NCBI GenBank assembly: GCA_963812475.1
Contig: CAWEVI010000010.1
Coordinates: forward strand, 62,001 to 126,000
DNA from: JAMXLO01 sp963812475
Lineage (GTDB): Bacteria; Pseudomonadota; Alphaproteobacteria; Acetobacterales; Acetobacteraceae
DNA length: 64,000 nt
Reading direction: 5' to 3'
The notes below the pieces were generated by a model. It did not search any database and was not told the origin of the DNA. It saw only the letters and a list, made by a program, of their open reading frames with translations. Of the stretch, positions 45,135-62,646 are shown piece after piece. The position numbers were made by a program, and so were the translations under genes. Positions within the stretch are counted from its first letter, which is position 1; every line of letters starts with the position of its first letter.

Positions 45135-45662
45135 TTGGACCGTACACAAAAGCGGGAGTTCGTCGCCGGGCTTCATCAGGCGCTTTCCGCCACCTCGATG
45201 ATCGTGGTCACCCACAACCAGGGGCTTACGGTTGCGGAGGCGACGGAACTCAGGCGCCGGATGCGGGCAGCCGGCGTGACCTTCAGGGTCGCGAAGAACC
45301 GCCTGGCCCACCTTGCCCTGGAAGGGACCCGATTCGACGGCCTTAAGCCGATGCTCACCGGACCGACCGCACTCGCGTGGTCTCAGGACCCGGTGGCAGC
45401 GGCCAAGGCGGCCGTCGAATTCGCGAGGACCAACGACAAGCTCGTCTTGATTGGCGGAGCACTCGGCAGCCAGACGCTCGATGCGTCGGCGGTGCGGGCA
45501 CTCGCAGAACTGCCGAGCCTGGATGCGCTGCGCGCCCGTATCGTAGGGATGATAGCCACCCCAGCGACGCGCGTTGCCGGGGTTCTCCAGGCATCGGCTG
45601 GGCAGCTTGCTCGGGTCTTCGGGGCCTTCGCCAGGAAGGACCAGGAGCCGGCGGCGGCATGA
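45135..45662 (+). CDS. rplJ: 50S ribosomal protein L10
   Basis: 175 aa from TTG 45135, which gives the family start DRTQKREFVAGLHQALSATS; GGAG lies 8 nt upstream. No ATG or GTG at the right place exists, and the longer frame from 45000 lies in the leader. Motifs: VVTHNQGLTVAEATELRRRM, VAKNRLAHLALEGTRFDGL and the helix at the C-terminus that binds L12 dimers. Confidence 0.95.
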   Translation: MDRTQKREFVAGLHQALSATSMIVVTHNQGLTVAEATELRRRMRAAGVTFRVAKNRLAHLALEGTRFDGLKPMLTGPTALAWSQDPVAAAKAAVEFARTNDKLVLIGGALGSQTLDASAVRALAELPSLDALRARIVGMIATPATRVAGVLQASAGQLARVFGAFARKDQEPAAA

Positions 45663-45793
45663 GGCGGCCTCGGATTCAGTCTTGCAATCACGAGGTCGTG
45701 ACCGCATGCCTCGCATGCTCAAAGAGTGAACAGCATGCCGCAAAGGGCGGCTTGCATGGAACCAACCAACGACTAGATTAAGGGCACACGAAA

Positions 45794-46171
45794 ATGGCTG
45801 ATTTACAGAAGCTGGTGGACGAGCTGTCCGGCCTCACGGTGTTGGAGGCTGCGGAGCTCTCAAAGCTGCTTGAGGACAAGTGGGGCGTTTCTGCTGCTGC
45901 GCCCGCCGCGGCCGCGGCCGCGCCTGCCGCAGCAGCCGCGGCCGCCCCGGTCGAGGAGCAGACCGAGTTCAGCGTCATCCTGGCCAAGGTGGGCGACAAG
46001 AAGATCAACGTGATCAAGGAGGTCCGCACCATCACCGGGCTCGGCCTGAAGGAGGCCAAGGATCTCGTCGAAGCTGCGCCCAAGCCGGTGAAAGAGGGCG
46101 TGAACAAGGAAGAAGCCGCCAAGCTCCGCAAGATGCTCGAGGATGCGGGCGCCGGCGTGGAGGTCCAATAG
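45794..46171 (+). CDS. rplL: 50S ribosomal protein L7/L12
   Basis: 125 aa. The N-terminal dimer domain DLQKLVDELSGLTVLEAAEL is followed by a very Ala-rich hinge (about 35-52) and the factor-binding domain KVGDKKINVIKEVRTITGLG. It forms the stalk with L10. The gap of 131 bp from rplJ holds no recognisable gene. Confidence 0.97.
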   Translation: MADLQKLVDELSGLTVLEAAELSKLLEDKWGVSAAAPAAAAAAPAAAAAAAPVEEQTEFSVILAKVGDKKINVIKEVRTITGLGLKEAKDLVEAAPKPVKEGVNKEEAAKLRKMLEDAGAGVEVQ

Positions 46172-46241
46172 TAACATCGATAAATCGAACGTCGGGCATG
46201 CGGTGCCGCCGAGCCGCTGCCCGCCTGGGCTGGATGCGGGT

Positions 46242-46259
46242 GGGAATCGCGCGATTCCC
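46242..46259 (+). promoter_or_regulatory. 18-bp perfect palindrome between rplL and rpoB
   Basis: GGGAATCGCGCGATTCCC is an exact palindrome in the 180-bp rplL-rpoB gap, without a T-run. In many bacteria a partial attenuator lies here to lower rpoBC expression relative to the ribosomal genes. That role is inferred from position only. Confidence 0.45.
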
Positions 46260-46351
46260 GCCCTCATTCGCGTTGCGCGGCGGACAGCAATCCCGGCGGC
46301 GGGGGCGATGCGGCCGCGGACGAGCGTAAAGACAGATAAGCAGGGCACTTC

Positions 46352-50497
<4,146 letters not shown>

Positions 50498-50545
50498 ACG
50501 TCGATTTGGATAGCCGCGCTGCATAGTGACCACGCGTCATCCACC

Positions 50546-50622
50546 GTCAATGACCCGGGCTTGACCCGGTGCATCTGCCGCGGTCGCCGCGATAGATGGC
50601 CTGGCCGAGCCCGGCCATGACG
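50546..50622. repeat. Imperfect palindromic repeat between rpoB and rpoC
   Basis: GTCAATGACCCGGGCTTGAC with CCGGTGCATC on the left is mirrored by GATGGCCTGGCCGAGCCCGG with CCATGAC on the right. This is the type of interspersed repeat often seen as GTCATGGCCGGGCTTG... in alphaproteobacterial genomes. It lengthens the rpoB-rpoC gap to 167 bp and is followed by GGTTTTT, so it could weakly terminate transcription. Confidence 0.6.
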
Positions 50623-50664
50623 GTTTTTCTGAATGACCCTCTAAATGGATAGGGTATCAAACGC

Positions 50665-54832
<4,168 letters not shown>

Positions 54833-54857
54833 GGATTTCGGCTGGGCTATTGGCAAG

Positions 54858-54888
54858 GGCCGGCGATACGCGAGCGTCGCCGGCCTTT
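54858..54888 (+). terminator. Rho-independent terminator after rpoC
   Basis: A perfect 9-bp stem GGCCGGCGA / TCGCCGGCC with a 10-nt loop, followed by TTTCG, lies 25 bp after the rpoC stop. It should end the rplKAJL-rpoBC transcript before argB. Confidence 0.75.
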
Positions 54889-54998
54889 CGCTTGCCCGGG
54901 GCTGCCATCTGGTTACGCCGTGACCGTCCCATGATACATTGGCTCGACCGCCCGGGTGTAAACTTGACCCTCCGCACGCGCACTTCTACACGCGCCGG

Positions 54999-55913
54999 AT
55001 GACTGGAATTCGAGAAACGACATTTGGTGACGCCGCCTCGGCCACCGAGCGGGCGCGCGTTCTTGCCCAGGCGCTGCCGTTCCTGCGCCGCTACGCCGGG
55101 GCCACGATCGTGGTGAAATACGGCGGCCATGCCATGGGCGAGGATGATCTCGCAGTCCGGTTCGGCAGCGATATCGCTCTGCTGAAGCAGGTTGGTGTGA
55201 ATCCTGTCGTCGTGCACGGGGGCGGCCCGCAGATCAATGCGATGCTGAAGCGGCTCGCGATCCAATCTACCTTCATCGACGGGCTGCGCGTCACCGATGC
55301 AGCGATGGTGGAAGTGGTGGAGATGGTGCTCGCCGGGTCCGTCAACAAACACGTCGCCAGTCTGATAACGCGGGCCGGCGCGCTTGCTGTCGGTGTCAGC
55401 GGCAAGGACGGCGGCATGATCCGTGCACGCAAGCTTGCGCGGACGAAGAAGGACCCGGACAGCAACATCGAGCGCGTGCTCGATCTCGGCTTCGTCGGCG
55501 AACCGGAGCACCTCGATGTGCGGGTGATCCACGCGTTGACCGGTGCCGGCCTTGTGCCGGTGATTGCGCCGGTCGGCGTCGGCGCGGATGGCCAGACCTA
55601 CAACATCAACGCCGACACCGTGGCCGGCGCCATCGCCGGAGCACTCGGCGCCACGCGTCTGCTCATGCTGACCGACGTGCCGGGCGTACTGGACGACGAT
55701 AAGCGGCTCATTGCCGAGATGGCCATCTCAGAGGCTGAGGCAGGCATCGAAAGCGGCATGATAACCGGTGGCATGATTCCGAAGGTGGAGAACTGCATCG
55801 ATGCCGTGCGGCGCGGCGCCAGGGGCGCCGTGATCCTGGACGGCCGCGTGCCGCATGCCTGCCTGTTGGAACTGTTCACCGAGGCGGGTCCGGGCACGAT
55901 CATCAAGCCGTAG
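54999..55913 (+). CDS. argB: Acetylglutamate kinase
   Basis: 304 aa, second enzyme of arginine synthesis (N-acetylglutamate to N-acetylglutamyl phosphate). Motifs: VVKYGGHAMGEDDLAVRFG, VVHGGGPQINAMLKRL, NINADTVAGAIAGALGATRL and GMITGGMIPKVENCIDAVRR. The start MTGIRETTFG at 54999 is chosen; the frame beginning 54939 lies in the intergenic region. It is monocistronic here, after the rpoC terminator and convergent with the DUF2336 gene. Confidence 0.96.
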   Translation: MTGIRETTFGDAASATERARVLAQALPFLRRYAGATIVVKYGGHAMGEDDLAVRFGSDIALLKQVGVNPVVVHGGGPQINAMLKRLAIQSTFIDGLRVTDAAMVEVVEMVLAGSVNKHVASLITRAGALAVGVSGKDGGMIRARKLARTKKDPDSNIERVLDLGFVGEPEHLDVRVIHALTGAGLVPVIAPVGVGADGQTYNINADTVAGAIAGALGATRLLMLTDVPGVLDDDKRLIAEMAISEAEAGIESGMITGGMIPKVENCIDAVRRGARGAVILDGRVPHACLLELFTEAGPGTIIKP

Positions 55914-55933
55914 CGTGAATTCAGAAGCGCGTT

Positions 55934-57199
55934 TCAGCGTCCCATCCGGTCCAGGAACTCAAGCTGCCAGCGCATCTCCTCGACGCCCAGTGGGAAGTTG
56001 CCGCACTGACCGCCGCTGATTACAGCATCGGGTGCCAGACGCGCCAGCAGACTTTGCAGCGCGACGGCCGAACGCATGGTGAAGCCCGCTTTCCAGACGA
56101 GGCTCACCAGCCCCTTCGCACTGCGCAGAGATGCGGCGCGATCCACTACGGAAACCGAGGTGCCGGCCGCCACCGCCAGCAATGCCGTGGCATATTGGGC
56201 TTCCCCGCGGCGTGCTGCCTCCAGTACCGCCTCCTCGGCGAGCTTGCCACGCTCGGCCAATGCGCGCGCCAGGGCCAGCGCCTGCTCGGCGGTCGGTTCT
56301 ACCGCGTCCGCCGGCGCCTTGGCATCGGGCTGCAATCGGGCGACGAGCCGGCAGCGCAGTTCCTCCGCGACCGCGGGTGCAAGGTCGGCGCGCGTGGCTA
56401 GGACCTCGAGCAAATGCGTCGCCACGATTTCCGAAAGCATCCTGGCGGCGCGCGGCGGCAATGATGGGCGGCGCACCAGCGGTTCGTGCCAATCGGTGTG
56501 TTCGACTGCGCGTGCGATCAGGGCATCCAGGGTAGCCTCGCGGATCTGTGCCGACGAGTTGGCAAGGAGGGCGCGAATCGCGGCGTTGCCAGCCGATGCG
56601 GCGATCGCATCCGACACCGCCTCATCCAGGTGCGACCGGCGGGCCACCGCGAGCGCAATTCCGGCTGGCGGAGCCTCGGCCAGCAACGCCAGCAGATCAT
56701 CGGTGGTCAACAGCGGCGAGAAACGGACCACCGGTTCGCTCACTGACATCGCGGTGTCGCGGGCAAGCCGCAGGATCAACTCCCGTGGCGCGGTTGGCAT
56801 GTCCTTCACGGCCTCGGCGATCGTTGTCCGCACCCGTACCGCTTCGTCGGCGACCAACGCTGTGAGAGTTTCCCACGTCTCGCGATGCAGCTTCGCCTGA
56901 TCCACCGCCGAGAGGCTGGGCGCGAGCGCTGCCAGCTTGCGTGCCAGCAGAAGCCGCACGCGCTCATCGGTGTCGCGCGCCAGTGTCTCATTCGCCTGTG
57001 GCGGGGCGGCGGGGTTGATCGCCAGGACGGCGCGGACGGTAACTGAGGGGTCTCGGGCCAGCCTTTGCAGCTCATCTGACCCTGTGGCCGTGCTGGCGCC
57101 GAGCCGCACGCGCGCAACTTCGCCGGGTGAGACTGTGGCGTCAGACAACAGTTCCATCTCGTCGCCGCCAAGCCTGCCGCGTGATTGTGCGTCGTTCAC
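55934..57199 (-). CDS. DUF2336 domain protein
   Basis: 421 aa, mostly helical. The DUF2336 pattern is visible: VSEPVVRFSPLLTTDDLLAL and the repeated Ala/Leu/Arg helices ARELRxx-type (RLARDPSVTVRAVLAIN, LARDTDERVRLLLARKLAAL). Such alpha-solenoid proteins of alphaproteobacteria have unknown function. The start is GTG 57199 inside the stop of the upstream GGDEF gene (GTGA), so the two are cotranslated and probably work together. Confidence 0.8.
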   Translation of the reverse strand: MNDAQSRGRLGGDEMELLSDATVSPGEVARVRLGASTATGSDELQRLARDPSVTVRAVLAINPAAPPQANETLARDTDERVRLLLARKLAALAPSLSAVDQAKLHRETWETLTALVADEAVRVRTTIAEAVKDMPTAPRELILRLARDTAMSVSEPVVRFSPLLTTDDLLALLAEAPPAGIALAVARRSHLDEAVSDAIAASAGNAAIRALLANSSAQIREATLDALIARAVEHTDWHEPLVRRPSLPPRAARMLSEIVATHLLEVLATRADLAPAVAEELRCRLVARLQPDAKAPADAVEPTAEQALALARALAERGKLAEEAVLEAARRGEAQYATALLAVAAGTSVSVVDRAASLRSAKGLVSLVWKAGFTMRSAVALQSLLARLAPDAVISGGQCGNFPLGVEEMRWQLEFLDRMGR

Positions 57200-58587
57200 G
57201 ATGCATCCTCGGTGGAAACACGCCAGTGACCGCGGCCGGTCCGCTTGACCTCGTACATGGCTCGATCGGCCCGGCGCATCAGTGCGTCGCCCGGCTCGTC
57301 GCTGCCACTGGACCTTGTGGCAATGCCGACCGACACCGTCGGCGTAGGTTCCTCTGTCCCCACGATTGTGCGCAACTCGCGCGGAACCTCGCCACATAGG
57401 CGCTCCGCCCGCTCGGCTGCGGTCATGTGATCGGCGCCATCCATCCAAAGTGCGAATTCATCGCCTCCCAACCGAGCCACCAGATCGGTCGGACGCAGCG
57501 TGTTGCGCAGCATGTTGGCGACGCACTGCAGGACCTGATCGCCCGCGTCGTGGCCGAGGCGGTCATTCACCGCCTTGAAATAATCGAGATCGACGAACAT
57601 CAGGGTCCCGGTCTGATCGTCACGATCCAGACGGTCGATTCGCCGGGCCATGTCCTCCAGGAAGGCACGACGGTTCAGCAGCCCGGTCAGCGGATCTGTC
57701 CGCGCCTGCCGCCCCATTTCCACTTGGATAGCCTCGTGCTCGAGAACCATTCGGATCAGGCTGGCGGCGGCATCGACCAGCAACTTGTCCTCGTGGTCCC
57801 ATCCACGTGAGCCGGGTGAGCGCCACAGCGCCAGGCCGGCGTGCGCACCGAAGCGCGTATGGCATACGGCAACCACGACAGGCCTGCCGTCGTCCCCGGT
57901 GGAGTCAGCCGGGCCGCAAGCCTCCGCAAGCAGGGTAGTTGCCCGGGGCAGCACTTCTTCCGCAGCCCCGCCTGCCCGATGGACCAGAACCGGTCCATTC
58001 TCGCCGTGCAGGTTGATCACGGCTGCCCCCTCGGCACCCAGTGCATTCATCAGAGCGTCCAGCGCCGCCTGCATCATACGTGGCGCCAGCACCTCGTGGC
58101 CCATGCGCCACAGAACATGATCCAGCACCTCACCGCGACGCAGTGCCATCGCCACCCGGCCCTCGTGCTCATCGTCGCTGGTCCAGTCAACGCCAATGCC
58201 TCGGGTTCCCACGATGTGAGCCTCGGCGTCGAACAATGGCGCCGCCGAGAAGACAAGCATGGTGGCACTGCCATCGGTTCGATTGAGCCAGGCTCGCCGG
58301 CGCCGGACCGGCGCAGTGACACGGAACGGGTTGAAGCCGTTTGCATTGGTGCCGCCGACCAGTAGGAGTTCCGCCGGCTGGCCGATCAGTGTGGCGGTGG
58401 ACCATCCGAGCGAGGGGTCGGGGATGACGAAGACGAACCGGCCCCATGCGTCTGTCTCGTAAGCCAGATCGGCTCCCATGGTCACCAGGTCGCGCCAACG
58501 CTGCCGGCTGTCGAGCAAAGCATTCCGCAGGGTTGATTCGGTTCGGGCCAAGGAGCGTGGGCCATCTGCGATCGTATCGTTCATCAC
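57196..58587 (-). CDS. Diguanylate cyclase with PAS-like and GAF-like sensor regions
   Basis: 463 aa. Residues about 30-135 resemble a PAS domain (LVTMGADLAYETDAWGRFVF), about 160-290 a GAF domain, and about 295-455 a GGDEF domain (TDPLTGLLNRRAFLEDMARR, FVDLDYFKAVNDRLGHDAGD). The active site is GGDEF at 374-378, fully canonical. An RPTD (365-368) lies five residues before it, matching the RxxD inhibitory site, so product feedback by c-di-GMP is likely. No EAL domain. It is 144 bp divergent from dapD. Confidence 0.93.
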   Translation of the reverse strand: MMNDTIADGPRSLARTESTLRNALLDSRQRWRDLVTMGADLAYETDAWGRFVFVIPDPSLGWSTATLIGQPAELLLVGGTNANGFNPFRVTAPVRRRRAWLNRTDGSATMLVFSAAPLFDAEAHIVGTRGIGVDWTSDDEHEGRVAMALRRGEVLDHVLWRMGHEVLAPRMMQAALDALMNALGAEGAAVINLHGENGPVLVHRAGGAAEEVLPRATTLLAEACGPADSTGDDGRPVVVAVCHTRFGAHAGLALWRSPGSRGWDHEDKLLVDAAASLIRMVLEHEAIQVEMGRQARTDPLTGLLNRRAFLEDMARRIDRLDRDDQTGTLMFVDLDYFKAVNDRLGHDAGDQVLQCVANMLRNTLRPTDLVARLGGDEFALWMDGADHMTAAERAERLCGEVPRELRTIVGTEEPTPTVSVGIATRSSGSDEPGDALMRRADRAMYEVKRTGRGHWRVSTEDAS

Positions 58588-58731
58588 GCGGCCGTCCTGT
58601 CTCGGGACACCTTATTAGACACCAGCGGTGCTAACAAAGCGTTGCCGTCCCGCGTTGACAGGCCTTTGCCGGCTGCGCATGGTCCGGCCGCCACTCGCCC
58701 CGCCTCGGACCATGACGAAGGACTTCCCCGC

Positions 58732-59571
58732 ATGAGCCAGCACGCGCTGCAACAGCCGATCGAAGAGCTTTGGGAACAACGGGACTCGGTCTCATCGGCC
58801 ACCGGCGGCATGGCGCGTCAGGCAGTCGAGGCGGCGCTCGATGCGTTGGATCAGGGCGAGGTGCGTGTGGCTGAGTCGACCCCTCACGGCTGGCTGGTCA
58901 ACCAGTGGCTCAAGAAGGCTGTGCTGCTGTCGTTTCGCCTCGTTGATTCCTCTCCGATGGAAGGGCCGGGTGGTGTGCCGGTGTTCGACAAGGTGCCGCT
59001 GAAGTTTGCCGGCTGGGGCGCCAACCGCTTCCGTGACGCAGGCTTTCGCGCAGTTCCCGGCGCGGTGGTGCGGCGATCTGCCTATATCGCGCCCGGCGCC
59101 GTGCTGATGCCGAGCTTCGTCAACGTCGGTGCCTATGTCGGGCGCAACACGATGGTGGATACCTGGGCGACGGTGGGCAGCTGCGCGCAGATCGGTGCCA
59201 ATTGTCATCTGTCGGGCGGCGTCGGGATCGGTGGCGTGCTGGAGCCGCTGCAGGCCAATCCGGTGATCATCGAAGACGATTGCTTCGTCGGCGCGCGTTC
59301 CGAGGTGGCCGAAGGCGTGGTGGTCGAGCGGGGCAGCGTGCTGTCGATGGGGGTGTTCATCGGCGCCTCGACCAAAGTCGTCGATCGCGCCACCGGGGAT
59401 ATCCACATCGGACGCGTGCCGGCCTATTCGGTGGTGGTGCCTGGCTCGCTGCCTGGACGCCCTTTGCCGGACGGCTCGCCGGGGCCCTCGCTCTACTGCG
59501 CGGTCATCGTCAAGACAGTGGACGAGCAGACCCGGGCAAAGACCTCGATCAATGAATTGCTGCGCGATTGA
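58732..59571 (+). CDS. dapD: 2,3,4,5-tetrahydropyridine-2,6-dicarboxylate N-succinyltransferase
   Basis: 279 aa. It acylates tetrahydrodipicolinate with succinyl-CoA in lysine and diaminopimelate synthesis. The left-handed beta-helix has hexapeptide repeats from about 115 to 230 (VNVGAYVGRNTMVDTWATVG, GIGGVLEPLQANPVIIEDDC). The start ATG 58732 (MSQHALQQ) has GAAGGAC upstream; the frame from 58642 is an extension. It runs directly into dapE. Confidence 0.96.
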   Translation: MSQHALQQPIEELWEQRDSVSSATGGMARQAVEAALDALDQGEVRVAESTPHGWLVNQWLKKAVLLSFRLVDSSPMEGPGGVPVFDKVPLKFAGWGANRFRDAGFRAVPGAVVRRSAYIAPGAVLMPSFVNVGAYVGRNTMVDTWATVGSCAQIGANCHLSGGVGIGGVLEPLQANPVIIEDDCFVGARSEVAEGVVVERGSVLSMGVFIGASTKVVDRATGDIHIGRVPAYSVVVPGSLPGRPLPDGSPGPSLYCAVIVKTVDEQTRAKTSINELLRD

Positions 59572-59585
59572 GCGTCGGCGCAGCC

Positions 59586-60725
59586 ATGGGGTCCACCGTG
59601 CCAGAGCTCCATGATCCGCTTCCCCTTGCGCAGGCGCTGATCCGCTGCGCCTCGGTGACGCCCGCGGACGCCGGTGCGCAGGAGGTGCTCAGCGATGCGC
59701 TGCAAAGTCTCGGCTTCACAGTGACGCCATTGCGTTATGGCGAAATCGACAACCTGTTCGCACGCGTCGGCACCGGCGCTCCGCATATCTGCTTTGCCGG
59801 CCATACCGACGTGGTACCGGTCGGCGCGGCCAAATGGCAGACCGAGCCGTTTGGCGCCGAGGTGCGGAACGGCGTCCTATATGGCCGCGGCGCATGCGAC
59901 ATGAAGGGCGGCATCGCGGCCTTCGTCGCGGCTGCCGCGCAGCATCTTGCCGACGCTCCCCCGAATGGCTCGATCAGTCTGCTGATCACCGGCGACGAGG
60001 AGGGTCCCGCGGTGGACGGCACGGTGCGCGTGCTGGAATGGATGGCGGCAAACGACCAGATTCCCGATTTCTGCATTGTCGGCGAGCCGACCTGTCCGGT
60101 GAAGCTCGGCGACATGGTGAAGATCGGCCGGCGCGGCAGCCTGAATGCGAAGATCACGGTGCACGGCACCCAGGGCCACGTCGCCTATCCGCATCGTGCC
60201 GACAATCCGGTGCATCGCCTCGTGCGCGCCGCTGCGGCGCTGACCGCCGCGCCGCTCGATGCCGGCAACGACTGGTTCGAACCGTCCAGCCTGCAGTTCA
60301 CCAGCCTCGATGTCGGAAACACGGTGACCAACGTCATCCCCGCCACCGCGAGTGCGATGCTGAACATCCGGTTCAACAGCGACCATACCGGCGCCGCGCT
60401 GTCCGCCTGGTTGCGCGCCGTGATGGCCCAGCACGCCGAACTCTTCGATCTGGACGTCTCGATCAGCGGCGAGTCGTTTCTGACCGAACCCGGCGCGCTG
60501 GTGAACACGCTGCGCCAGGCCATCATCGACGCGTCCGGCGTCGAGCCGAAGCTCGATACCGGCGGTGGTACGTCGGACGCACGCTTCATCGCGCGATACT
60601 GTCCGGTGGCGGAGTTCGGCCTGGTCGGCGCCACGATGCACCACACGGATGAACGCGTGCCGGTCGCCGAACTGCGCGATCTGGCGCGGATCTATCGCAA
60701 CATCCTGGCTGCATTCCTGAAATGA
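59586..60725 (+). CDS. dapE: Succinyl-diaminopimelate desuccinylase
   Basis: 379 aa M20 metallopeptidase. Zinc ligands are in FAGHTDVVPVG (His), GRGACDMKGG (Asp), GDEEGPAVDG (catalytic Glu pair), GEPT (Glu) and the C-terminal HHTDERVP (His). The start is ATG 59586; a TTG at 59568 overlapping the dapD stop (TTGA) is the alternative. It works directly downstream of DapD's branch. Confidence 0.95.
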   Translation: MGSTVPELHDPLPLAQALIRCASVTPADAGAQEVLSDALQSLGFTVTPLRYGEIDNLFARVGTGAPHICFAGHTDVVPVGAAKWQTEPFGAEVRNGVLYGRGACDMKGGIAAFVAAAAQHLADAPPNGSISLLITGDEEGPAVDGTVRVLEWMAANDQIPDFCIVGEPTCPVKLGDMVKIGRRGSLNAKITVHGTQGHVAYPHRADNPVHRLVRAAAALTAAPLDAGNDWFEPSSLQFTSLDVGNTVTNVIPATASAMLNIRFNSDHTGAALSAWLRAVMAQHAELFDLDVSISGESFLTEPGALVNTLRQAIIDASGVEPKLDTGGGTSDARFIARYCPVAEFGLVGATMHHTDERVPVAELRDLARIYRNILAAFLK

Positions 60726-61315
60726 GCGGTCGGGCGCACGGGCCTGCCGCCAGTATTGTGGTCGGCGTCATGCGTCTTGCGCGCGGGCGGGCCGACGGGT
60801 TCAGCCAGTTCGGCGGGACGCGTGAATCGTTCCTGGCCAGCCTTGCGCCGCTCATTGCATTTCCGTTGGTTGGCGGCGTGCTGATGTTGATGGGCGGTGG
60901 CGGCATCACCGCACTGTCGGATCTGCTGGCGACGGTGTGCGCCCTGGTGGCACCGCCCGTGCTGTCATTTGAGTTGGCCCGGCTGTGGCATCGGGATGCG
61001 GCCTGGCTTCGCTTCGCCACCGCATTCAACTGGTGCCAGTGGGCAATCCCGGTGCTCGGCTGCATGCTGCTTCTGGCGCTTGGCATGTTGGTAGCGGTGG
61101 GCCTGCCACGTAGTGCCGCACGCGGGCTCGCTCTGCCGGGACTTGTCAGCTATGGGCTGTGGCTGCACTGGTTCATAGCCCGCCATGGTCTCGGCCTGTC
61201 GCGATTCCGCGCCGCCGTGCTGGTGCTTGGCATCAATCTGGCGACGGTAGCTATCGTGATCGGGCCGCGCTTCCTCACTCTGGTGACCAACGATGCGGCA
61301 TTCGGCGGCAAATGA
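60722..61315 (+). CDS. Integral membrane protein, tandem paralogue A
   Basis: 197 aa with five hydrophobic segments. ATGA overlap with dapE. It shares with the next gene a LARGRxxG start and a WxRFxxxxNWC-type segment (AAWLRFATAFNWCQWAIPVL), so both belong to one small family, YIP1-like in look. Function unknown. The dap operon position suggests that the transcript also serves membrane proteins, not necessarily a lysine role. Confidence 0.78.
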   Translation: MSGRAHGPAASIVVGVMRLARGRADGFSQFGGTRESFLASLAPLIAFPLVGGVLMLMGGGGITALSDLLATVCALVAPPVLSFELARLWHRDAAWLRFATAFNWCQWAIPVLGCMLLLALGMLVAVGLPRSAARGLALPGLVSYGLWLHWFIARHGLGLSRFRAAVLVLGINLATVAIVIGPRFLTLVTNDAAFGGK

Positions 61316-61884
61316 GCATCGCCACGTCCGTCACGTCAGGTCTGCATGGTGCTCTTCTGCTGGCACGCGGCCGCGTCGAGGGGCTGCGTTATGTCGAAGA
61401 AGACATGGCGGGTGCCTCACGTAGCTTCTGGGCGGCGGCGATCTGCATTCCCGCGTTCGTGTGCCTGCGACTGCTGGCCTGGACGGGATCGGGTCTGCCA
61501 CCCCATCCGGCACATGTCTTCGCCCTGGATCTGATGACCTATCTGATCGGCTGGTGTGGATTCGCGGTACTGTCGCACCGGTTGGTCGGCGCGATGGGAT
61601 TGGGGGAGCGCTGGCCGCGTTTCATTGCGCTCTGGAACTGGTGCAATGTTGTGCAGTACCTGCTGCTGGTTGTGTTCAGCATCCCCGGTCTGCTGGGCGC
61701 GCCAGCGGTACTCGACCAGGTGGCACAGCTTTTTGCTCTCGGCTGGGCGCTGTGGCTTGAGTGGTTTGCATTTCGGCTGACGCTGGGGATCGGGATCGTT
61801 GCTGCCGCGGGGCTGGTCGCGCTCGACGTGGCGATCGGCGTGTTGCTAGCGGCGATCAGCCTGCCGTTTGCGCCGGGGTCGTGA
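61312..61884 (+). CDS. Integral membrane protein, tandem paralogue B
   Basis: 190 aa with five hydrophobic segments. ATGA overlap with the previous gene. It has LLARGRVEGL and ERWPRFIALWNWCNVVQYLL, matching paralogue A (the RF....NWC core). The C-terminus overlaps truA by 29 bp tail to tail. Function unknown. The two copies probably arose by duplication and could form a heteromer. Confidence 0.78.
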   Translation: MSIATSVTSGLHGALLLARGRVEGLRYVEEDMAGASRSFWAAAICIPAFVCLRLLAWTGSGLPPHPAHVFALDLMTYLIGWCGFAVLSHRLVGAMGLGERWPRFIALWNWCNVVQYLLLVVFSIPGLLGAPAVLDQVAQLFALGWALWLEWFAFRLTLGIGIVAAAGLVALDVAIGVLLAAISLPFAPGS

Positions 61885-62635
61885 ACAGGTCCGTCGGATA
61901 ACATACGCCGGTCAGGCACAGGCCTTCTGCCGGCGCCGTGGGACCGGCCGCGGCGCGGTCGCGAGCGGCAAGCGCGGCGGCCACACGTTCGATTGGCCAG
62001 CTTCCATCACCGACCAGCTTCAGCGTCCCCACCATGTTCCGCACCTGATGGTGCAGGAAGCTGCGAGCCTCGGCGATGATCTCGACCATCGCACCGGTAC
62101 GCCGAACGTCCATGCGGTCGAGCGTTCGCAGCGGGCTCTTTGCCTGGCAGGCTGCGGCGCGGAACGACGTGAAGTCGTGCTGCCCAAGCAGGCTCTGTGC
62201 GGCCTCGTGCATGGCCGCAGCATCGAGTTTGGCGGCAACGTGCCAGACACGGCCGGCGAGCAGTGCAGGGCGGGCATGGCGGTTCAGGATCCGATAGCGG
62301 TAGGACCGGAGGGTCGCGGAGAAGCGGGCATTCCAGCCGTCCGGGGCAAGCACGGCGCACAGCACCACCACGGGGTGCGGCTTCATATGGAAGTTCAGTG
62401 CGTCGCGGATCTTTTGCGCCGGGATCATGTCAGACAGGTCAATGTGTGCGACTTGGGCTGCGGCATGAACACCGGAGTCGGTGCGGCCCGCAACGGTGCT
62501 GATAATGGGATTTCCGTGGTTCAACTTGGCCGCGGCATTCTCCAGAACAGCCTGCACAGAGAGCCCGTTATCCTGACGTTGCCAGCCGACGAAAGGTGCA
62601 CCGTCGTATTCCAGCAGGAGCGCCCATCGTGTCAC
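61856..62635 (-). CDS. truA: tRNA pseudouridine(38-40) synthase
   Basis: 259 aa. The catalytic Asp is in AGRTDSGVHAAAQVAH, with LEYDGAPFVGWQRQDNG at the start and EGLCLTGVCYP at the end. The start is GTG 62635; the open frame continues upstream to 62695 only through a palindromic repeat. It ends the def-fmt-truA unit and overlaps the membrane protein gene at its 3' end. Confidence 0.93.
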   Translation of the reverse strand: MTRWALLLEYDGAPFVGWQRQDNGLSVQAVLENAAAKLNHGNPIISTVAGRTDSGVHAAAQVAHIDLSDMIPAQKIRDALNFHMKPHPVVVLCAVLAPDGWNARFSATLRSYRYRILNRHARPALLAGRVWHVAAKLDAAAMHEAAQSLLGQHDFTSFRAAACQAKSPLRTLDRMDVRRTGAMVEIIAEARSFLHHQVRNMVGTLKLVGDGSWPIERVAAALAARDRAAAGPTAPAEGLCLTGVCYPTDLFTTPAQTAG

Positions 62636-62646
62636 GTGCGAACTAT

